Assembly (NCBI RefSeq): GCF_037026715.1
Contig: NZ_JBANCG010000002.1
Location: 186,001 to 250,000 of the forward strand
Length of the DNA stretch: 64,000 nt
Direction of reading: 5' to 3'
Source of the DNA: Breoghania sp037026715
GTDB lineage: Bacteria; Pseudomonadota; Alphaproteobacteria; Rhizobiales; Stappiaceae
This document shows positions 58,820 to 64,000 of this stretch, piece after piece. The notes below the pieces were generated by a model, which saw only the letters and a list, made by a program, of their open reading frames with translations, had not been told where the DNA came from and searched no databases. The translations under genes and the position numbers were made by a program. Each line of letters begins with the position of its first letter. Within the stretch, counting starts at the first letter, position 1.

Positions 58820-60379
58820 ATGACGCAGAACGCTGAAAACGTGCTCGACCACTTCGAGCTGTTCCGTGGCCCGGAATACCAGCAGATGCTGGAGAACAAG
58901 CGCAAGATGTTCGAAAACCCGCGCGACCCGGCCGAAGTCGAACGGGTGCGCGAGTGGGCCAAGACCGACGAGTATCGCGAAAAGAACTTCGCCCGCGAGG
59001 CGCTCACCATCAACCCGGCCAAGGCCTGCCAGCCGCTCGGCGCGGTCTTCGTCGCCGTGGGCTTCGAGGGCACGATCCCCTTCGTGCACGGCTCGCAGGG
59101 TTGTGTCGCCTACTACCGCAGCCACCTGTCGCGCCACTTCAAGGAGCCGTCCTCGTGCGTCTCCTCGTCGATGACCGAGGACGCGGCCGTGTTCGGCGGC
59201 CTCAACAACATGGTCGACGGGCTCGCCAACACCTACAACCTCTACAAGCCGAAGATGATCGCGGTCTCCACCACCTGCATGGCGGAAGTCATCGGTGACG
59301 ACCTCAACGCCTTCATCAAGACGGCGAAGGAAAAGGAGTCGGTGCCCGCCGAGTTCGACGTTCCCTTCGCCCATACGCCCGCCTTCGTCGGCAGCCACGT
59401 CACCGGCTACGACAACGCGCTGAAGGGCATCCTGGAGCACTTCTGGGATGGCAAGGCCGGCACCGCACCGAAGATCGAGCGCAAGGAGAACGGCTCGCTC
59501 AATTTCATCGGCGGCTTCGACGGCTACACGGTCGGCAACATGCGCGAGATCAAGCGCATTTTCGGCCTGATGGGCATCGACTACACCATCCTCGGTGACA
59601 ATTCTGACGTCTTCGACACGCCGACCGACGGCCAGTTCCGCATGTATGACGGCGGCACGAAGCTCGAGGATGCGGCGAACGCTGTCCATGCGAAGGCGAC
59701 CGTCTCCATGCAGCAGTACTGCACGGAAAAGACGCTCGCCATGATCGCCGATCACGGTCAGGAGGTGAAGGCCTTCAACCATCCCGTCGGCGTCGCCGGC
59801 ACGGATGCCTTCCTGATGGAAGTCGCGCGCCTGATGGGTGTCGAGATCCCGGAGGATCTTGCCAGGGAGCGCGGCCGCCTGGTCGATGCGATCGCGGATT
59901 CCTCCGCTCACATCCACGGCAAGAAGTTCGCGATCTACGGCGATCCGGACCTGTGCTACGGCCTCGCCTCGTTCCTGCTGGAACTCGGCGCCGAGCCCAC
60001 CCACGTGCTGGCGACCAATGGCACCAAGGCCTGGGCCGCGAAGATGGAAGAACTCTTCGCCTCCTCGCCCTTCGGCGAAGGCTGCCACGTGTACCCGGGC
60101 AAGGACCTGTGGCACATGCGCTCGCTGCTGTTCACGGAGCCTGTCGATTTCCTGATCGGCAACACCTACGGCAAGTATCTGGAGCGCGACACGGGCACGC
60201 CGCTGATCCGCATCGGCTTCCCCGTCTTCGACCGGCACCACCACCACCGTCGTCCGGTCTGGGGCTACCAGGGCGGCATGAACGTGCTGATCACCATCCT
60301 CGACAAGATCTTCGACGAGATGGACCGCAACACCAACGTGCCGTCGAAGACCGACTACAGCTACGACATCATCCGCTAG
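58820..60379 (+). CDS. nifK: nitrogenase MoFe protein beta chain NifK
   Basis: A 519-aa beta subunit. It opens AENVLDHFELFRGPEYQQMLENKRKMFENP, then NPAKACQPLGAVFVAVGFEGTIPFVHGSQGCVAYYRSHLSRHFKEPSSCVSSSMTEDAAVFGG with the P-cluster Cys ligands and Ser, and the VSTTCMAEVIGDDLNAF segment. The C-terminal DRHHHHRRPVWGYQGGMNVLITILDKIFDEMDRNT block is diagnostic. The start at 58820 follows GAGAGGGTTTCATC. Confidence 0.98.
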   Translation: MTQNAENVLDHFELFRGPEYQQMLENKRKMFENPRDPAEVERVREWAKTDEYREKNFAREALTINPAKACQPLGAVFVAVGFEGTIPFVHGSQGCVAYYRSHLSRHFKEPSSCVSSSMTEDAAVFGGLNNMVDGLANTYNLYKPKMIAVSTTCMAEVIGDDLNAFIKTAKEKESVPAEFDVPFAHTPAFVGSHVTGYDNALKGILEHFWDGKAGTAPKIERKENGSLNFIGGFDGYTVGNMREIKRIFGLMGIDYTILGDNSDVFDTPTDGQFRMYDGGTKLEDAANAVHAKATVSMQQYCTEKTLAMIADHGQEVKAFNHPVGVAGTDAFLMEVARLMGVEIPEDLARERGRLVDAIADSSAHIHGKKFAIYGDPDLCYGLASFLLELGAEPTHVLATNGTKAWAAKMEELFASSPFGEGCHVYPGKDLWHMRSLLFTEPVDFLIGNTYGKYLERDTGTPLIRIGFPVFDRHHHHRRPVWGYQGGMNVLITILDKIFDEMDRNTNVPSKTDYSYDIIR

Positions 60380-60403
60380 TCGCAGCTAGAGACGCCGCGA
60401 AAG

Positions 60404-60517
60404 CACCTCTCCCATGGGGAGAGGTCGGACCGAAGGTCCGGGTGAGGGGTGTCGGATCCTCCGGATCCACGAGAGCCCGACACCCCTCACCCCAGCCCTC
60501 TCCCAATGGGAGAGGGG
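60404..60517. repeat. 114-bp palindromic repeat, second copy, between nifK and nifE
   Basis: The reverse complement of the element at 42139-42252, with the same nested stems. The inner hairpin is CGGACC-GAA-GGTCCG here and CGGCGC-ATGC-GCGCCG in the other copy, so pairing is kept by compensatory changes. It sits inside the nif operon, 25 bp after nifK, and is the only large structure in the 229-bp gap before nifE. No sigma-54 promoter was found in that gap. Confidence 0.65.
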
Positions 60518-60608
60518 GCGGATACGGAGATGCCGTCGTCTCGATATGTCGACCCGACCCGACGGGGCCGCGTCGGCACATCCGAACCACTTCCCCCAGG
60601 AGGCGCAC

Positions 60609-62087
60609 ATGGCTTCGCTCAACGCTACCATTCAGGACGTGTTCAACGAGCCCGGCTGCGGCAAGAACGCGGCGAAGTCGGAGACCGAGCGCAAGAAAGG
60701 CTGCACCAAGCAGCTTCAGCCCGGCGGGGCCGCCGGCGGCTGCGCTTTTGATGGCGCCAAGATCGCGCTCCAGCCCTTGACCGACGTCGCCCACCTGATC
60801 CACGGGCCGATCGCCTGCGAAGGCAACTCCTGGGACAACCGCGGGGCGCGCTCCTCCGGCTCGCAGATCTGGCGCACGGGATTTACCACCGACATCAACG
60901 AGACCAACGTCGTCTTCGGCGGCGAGAAGCGGCTCTTCAAGTCGATCCGCGAGATCATCGAGAAATACGATCCGCCCGCCGTCTTCGTCTACCAGACCTG
61001 CGTGCCGGCCATGATCGGCGACGACATCAACGCGGTCTGCAAGGCAGCCCGCGAAAAGTTCGGCAAGCCAGTCATCCCGATCAACGCGCCGGGCTTCGTC
61101 GGCTCCAAGAACCTCGGCAACAAGCTCGCGGGCGAAGCCCTGCTGCAGCATGTCATCGGCACCGAGGAGCCGGAATTCACCACGCCCTACGACATCAACA
61201 TCATCGGCGAATACAACCTGTCGGGCGAGTTGTGGCAGGTGAAGCCGCTCTTGGATGAACTCGGCATCCGCATCCTGTCGTGCATCTCCGGCGACGGCAA
61301 GTACAGGGAAGTCGCGTCTTCCCACCGCGCGAAGGCCGCGATGATGGTGTGCTCCAAGGCCATGATCAACGTCGCCCGCAAGATGGAGGAGCGCTACGGC
61401 ATCCCCTTCTTCGAGGGCTCGTTCTACGGCATCGAGGATACCTCCGAGGCTTTACGCGAGATCTCGCGCCTGCTCATCGAGCGCGGTGCGGATCCGGAGC
61501 TGATGGAGCGCACCGAGGCGCTCATCGCGCGCGAGGAGGCGAAGGCCTGGGAGGCGATCGCGCCCTTCCGCCCGCGCTTTTCGGGAAAGAAGGTGCTGCT
61601 GATCACCGGCGGCGTGAAGTCGTGGTCGGTGCTCGCCGCCCTTCAGGAGGCCGGTCTCGAACTGGTCGGCACGAGCGTGAAGAAGTCCACGAAGGAGGAC
61701 AAGGAGCGCATCAAGGAACTGATGGGCCAGGACGCCCACATGATCGAGGACATGACCCCGCGCGAGATGTACCGGATGCTGAAGGACGCGAAGGCCGACA
61801 TCATGCTCTCGGGCGGGCGCTCCCAGTTCGTGGCGCTCAAGGCCTCCATGCCGTGGCTCGACATCAACCAGGAACGCCACCACGCCTACATGGGCTATGT
61901 CGGCATGGTGAAGCTTCTGGAGGAGATCGAGAAGGCGCTGTTCAACCCCGTCTGGGCCGAAGTTCGCCGTCCCGCCCCATGGGAGGTGGAAGGCGAGAAC
62001 TGGCAGGAAAGGGCGCTCGCCCAGATGGAGGCCGAGGATCTTGCGGCCGCCGCCGCCGATCCCGCCCTCGCCATGGCCGCGCAGTAG
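60609..62087 (+). CDS. nifE: FeMo-cofactor scaffold protein NifE
   Basis: A 492-aa NifD paralogue: EPGCGKNAAKSETERKKGCTKQLQPGGAAGGCAFDGAKIALQPLTDVAHLIHGPIACEGNSWDNRGARSSG is the NifE N-terminus, VYQTCVPAMIGDDINAVC carries a cluster ligand Cys, and PWLDINQERHHAYMGYVGMVKLLEEIEKALFNPVW is near the end. With NifN it forms the scaffold where NifB-cofactor is matured. The start follows CCAGGAGGCGCAC. It is separated from nifK by a palindromic repeat but has no own nif promoter, so it is probably read from nifH. Confidence 0.97.
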   Translation: MASLNATIQDVFNEPGCGKNAAKSETERKKGCTKQLQPGGAAGGCAFDGAKIALQPLTDVAHLIHGPIACEGNSWDNRGARSSGSQIWRTGFTTDINETNVVFGGEKRLFKSIREIIEKYDPPAVFVYQTCVPAMIGDDINAVCKAAREKFGKPVIPINAPGFVGSKNLGNKLAGEALLQHVIGTEEPEFTTPYDINIIGEYNLSGELWQVKPLLDELGIRILSCISGDGKYREVASSHRAKAAMMVCSKAMINVARKMEERYGIPFFEGSFYGIEDTSEALREISRLLIERGADPELMERTEALIAREEAKAWEAIAPFRPRFSGKKVLLITGGVKSWSVLAALQEAGLELVGTSVKKSTKEDKERIKELMGQDAHMIEDMTPREMYRMLKDAKADIMLSGGRSQFVALKASMPWLDINQERHHAYMGYVGMVKLLEEIEKALFNPVWAEVRRPAPWEVEGENWQERALAQMEAEDLAAAAADPALAMAAQ

Positions 62088-62098
62088 GGGAGGGGACA

Positions 62099-63487
62099 AT
62101 GGCCGAGGTCAAGCACTCGAAAAAATCCTGCACCGTCAACCCGTTGAAAATGAGCCAGCCGATCGGCGGCGCGCTCGCCTTCATGGGGCTTCGCGGCGCG
62201 ATGCCGCTCCTGCACGGCTCGCAGGGCTGCACCTCTTTCGGGCTCGTGCTGTTCGTGCGCCATTTCAAGGAGGCGATCCCGCTCCAGACGACAGCCATGA
62301 GCGAGGTCGCGACCGTGCTCGGCGGCATGTCCAATGTCGAGCAGGCGATCCTGACGATCCGCAAGAAGACCAACCCGGAAGTCATCGGCATCTGTTCCAC
62401 CGGCGTCACCGAGATCAAGGGCGACGACGTGGAGGGCTACCTGAAGCTCATCCGCGACAAGAACCCGGAACTGAAGGACTTCCCGCTGGTCTACGTCTCC
62501 ACCCCCGATTTCGAGCACGCCTTCCAGGATGGCTGGGCGAAGACCGTCACGCGCATGGTCGAGGTGCTGGTGAAGGCACCGGACGAAGGTGCGCGCAAGG
62601 ATCCGGCCCGCCTCAACGTCCTGCCCGGCTGCCACATGACGCCCGGCGATCTCGACGAGCTTCGCACCATCCTTGAGGATTTCGGCCTCGCGCCGACGTT
62701 CCTGCCCGATATCGCCGGCTCGCTCGACGGGCATATTCCCGAGGATTTCACCCCCACCACAATCGGCGGCGTCGGCATCGACGAGGTGGCCCGGATGGGC
62801 GACGCCGCGTGGACGCTCGCCATCGGCGAACAGATGCGCCCGGCGGCGGAAGCGCTCGCGGAAAAGACCGGCACCCCCTACCGGCTGCTGCCGCGCCTCT
62901 GCGGTCTGGCGCCCAACGACGATCTGATGCGGTTCCTGACCAGGATCACGGGCCGCGAGGTGCCCGCCAAATACCGCCGCCAGCGCGGCCAACTGGTCGA
63001 TGCCATGCTCGATGGTCACTTCCATATCGGCGGGCGCCGGCTCGCCATCGGCGCGGAGCCGGATCTTCTGAACGATCTCGGCTCCATGCTGCACGAGATG
63101 GGCGCGAAGATGGTCGCCGCCGTCACCACCACCCAGTCCCCCGTGCTCGAAGGCCTGCCGACCGAGGACGTGCTGATCGGCGATCTGGAGGATCTGGAGC
63201 GGCTGGCCAAGGAGCGGGCTTGCGATTTCCTCGTCACCCATTCCCACGGCCGGCAGATGGCGACCCGTCTCGCCATCCCCTTCCACCGCGCCGGTATCCC
63301 GATGTTCGACCGCATCGGCTCCGGCCACCAGCTTTCCATCGGCTATCGCGGCACCCGCGATCTCATCTTCCGGATCGCCAACCTGCTGATCGCCGATCAC
63401 GAGGACAACCACGAGCCGACGCCCGACACCTGGCGCGACGGGATCGGCGGCGGACATGGCCACGGCTCTTCGGCCCGGGCCCACTAA
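62099..63487 (+). CDS. nifN: FeMo-cofactor scaffold protein NifN
   Basis: A 462-aa NifK paralogue beginning KHSKKSCTVNPLKMSQPIGGALAFMGLRGAMPLLHGSQGCTSFGLVLFVRHFKEAIPLQTTAMSEVATVLGG. The ICSTGVTEIKGDDVEGY and CDFLVTHSHGRQMATRLAIPFHRAGIPMFDRIG segments follow the family. The partner of NifE. The ATG at 62099 has AGGGGAGGGG upstream, 11 bp after the nifE stop. The frame continues upstream through nifE as a shadow. The C-terminus ends in a short Gly/His tail (GGGHGHGSSARAH). Confidence 0.97.
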   Translation: MAEVKHSKKSCTVNPLKMSQPIGGALAFMGLRGAMPLLHGSQGCTSFGLVLFVRHFKEAIPLQTTAMSEVATVLGGMSNVEQAILTIRKKTNPEVIGICSTGVTEIKGDDVEGYLKLIRDKNPELKDFPLVYVSTPDFEHAFQDGWAKTVTRMVEVLVKAPDEGARKDPARLNVLPGCHMTPGDLDELRTILEDFGLAPTFLPDIAGSLDGHIPEDFTPTTIGGVGIDEVARMGDAAWTLAIGEQMRPAAEALAEKTGTPYRLLPRLCGLAPNDDLMRFLTRITGREVPAKYRRQRGQLVDAMLDGHFHIGGRRLAIGAEPDLLNDLGSMLHEMGAKMVAAVTTTQSPVLEGLPTEDVLIGDLEDLERLAKERACDFLVTHSHGRQMATRLAIPFHRAGIPMFDRIGSGHQLSIGYRGTRDLIFRIANLLIADHEDNHEPTPDTWRDGIGGGHGHGSSARAH

Positions 63488-63512
63488 TGACAACGCGAGA
63501 GGTGACGGTGAA

Positions 63513-63932
63513 ATGAAAGTCGCATTCGCAACGCAGGACCTGAAGAGGGTCGATGCCCATTTCGGCTGGGCCAAGCACATCGCCATCTACGATCTGGAAC
63601 CGGAAGGCCACCGCTTTCTGGAGGCCGTGGAGTTCGAGGGCGACCTGAAGGAGGACGGCGACGAGGACAAGCTCGCCCCCAAGATCGAGGCGATCCGGGA
63701 TTGCGCGATCCTCTATGTCGCCGCGATCGGCGGCTCCGGTGCCGCCCGGGTGGTGGCCACCGGCATTCATCCCATGAAGGTCACCCAGCCCGAGCCGATC
63801 GAGGAGCTTCTCGACAAGCTCCAGGCCGTGCTCGCCGGCAACCCGCCGCCGTGGCTGCGCAAGGTCATGAACAAGGGCAAGGAACGCAGCTTTGACGAGT
63901 TCGACGACGAGGAGGAAGTGGTCAATGGCTGA
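63513..63932 (+). CDS. nifX: NifX, FeMo-cofactor precursor carrier
   Basis: A 139-aa protein of the NifX/NifY/NafY dinitrogenase-iron-molybdenum-cofactor-binding family: MKVAFATQDLKRVDAHFGWAKHIAIYDLE, then LAPKIEAIRDCAILYVAAIGGSGAARVVATGIHPMKVTQPEPIEELLDKLQAVLAGNPPPWLRKVM. It binds and carries NifB-co or the VK-cluster between NifB, NifEN and the apoenzyme. The ATG at 63513 matches the family start; the frame opens earlier within nifN. It overlaps the next gene by 8 bp. Confidence 0.95.
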   Translation: MKVAFATQDLKRVDAHFGWAKHIAIYDLEPEGHRFLEAVEFEGDLKEDGDEDKLAPKIEAIRDCAILYVAAIGGSGAARVVATGIHPMKVTQPEPIEELLDKLQAVLAGNPPPWLRKVMNKGKERSFDEFDDEEEVVNG

Positions 63933-64000
63933 CGCGGCAGTCCTATCCGGGGAGACCCCGGCGGCGGAAGCGCCGTTCATCAAGGAGCTGATCAAGGTCT
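63925..64000 (+). CDS. NifX-associated DUF269 protein, N-terminus only (3' truncated by window edge)
   Basis: The ATG at 63925 follows GAGGAGGAAGTGG and overlaps the nifX stop. Only 25 residues are present (MADAAVLSGETPAAEAPFIKELIKV). The FIKELIKV start and the place directly after nifX are typical of the DUF269 nitrogen fixation protein; the fragment is too short for proof. Confidence 0.7.
   Translation, partial: MADAAVLSGETPAAEAPFIKELIKV

Noticed and set aside
57041..60247. 1068-codon minus-strand open frame opposite nifD and nifK
   Set aside because: It is antisense to two unmistakable nitrogenase genes; its His/Asp/Val-rich translation is the usual shadow of GC-rich codon bias and has no family similarity.
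60380..60608. Separate nif promoter for nifE
   Set aside because: No GG-N10-GC element with TTGC and no TGT-N10-ACA site occur in the gap, so nifE is more likely read from the nifH promoter.

Overview
The window is GC-rich bacterial chromosome that reads as an alphaproteobacterium, most likely Hyphomicrobiales (Rhizobiales). The evidence is an oxygen-sensitive NifA with the Cys-X11-Cys-X19-Cys-X4-Cys signature, an Irr-type (HHH-motif) Fur-family regulator, NodT-family efflux lipoproteins, and perfect sigma-54/NifA sites in front of nitrogenase genes. Genus cannot be fixed from the sequence alone. No rRNA, tRNA, CRISPR array or transposase gene was seen.

Layout. (1) 1-4135: tail of a GMC oxidoreductase, a fused enoyl-CoA hydratase/3-hydroxyacyl-CoA dehydrogenase, a 61-aa zinc-ribbon protein and a 4HBT thioesterase. 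(2) 4459-16805: an efflux block in one direction: two RND adaptors, an RND pump, an OmpR/EnvZ-type two-component pair, a NodT-type outer-membrane factor, then MacAB. The first six genes overlap by ATGA. (3) 16936-25933: a DUF454 membrane protein, an IclR regulator, and a metal-chelate uptake locus (TonB receptor, periplasmic binding protein, two FecCD permeases, ATPase) ending in an NtaA/SnaA-type flavin monooxygenase. (4) 25944-38826: a signalling island with two membrane histidine kinases (one with a FixL-like haem PAS signature), two single-domain receivers and two HPt proteins, a D,D-carboxypeptidase, and an operon in which a receiver-zinc-ribbon protein is translationally coupled to a processive GT2 glycosyltransferase, a HlyD-like adaptor and an HPt. 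Three AT-rich intergenic islands lie only here. (5) 39190-43987: a glutamine amidotransferase and part of a homoprotocatechuate pathway (HpaR, HpaE, an FAH-family enzyme, HpaH). (6) 44480-64000: the nitrogen fixation region: nifA; nifV; a minus-strand run of sufB, sufC, sufD, sufS, a DUF59 protein, an Irr-like regulator and a peroxiredoxin; bolA; a receiver lacking its phospho-acceptor aspartate; then nifH, nifD, nifK, nifE, nifN, nifX and the start of a DUF269 protein.

How the parts work together. In the last 20 kb, TGGCAC-N5-TTGC sigma-54 promoters with TGT-N10-ACA NifA sites upstream stand before nifH, sufB and nifV, and weaker matches stand before bolA and the pseudo-receiver. NifA would therefore switch on the nitrogenase structural genes, FeMo-cofactor scaffold genes, homocitrate synthase and a dedicated SUF Fe-S assembly line together. 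No nifU or nifS is seen here, so SUF probably supplies the clusters. The regulator and peroxiredoxin in the same run suggest iron and oxidative-stress input.

Most worth following up: the sigma-54-controlled suf/bolA unit with an embedded Irr-like regulator, the degenerate receiver divergent from nifH, and the receiver-zinc-ribbon/GT2/HlyD/HPt polysaccharide operon.
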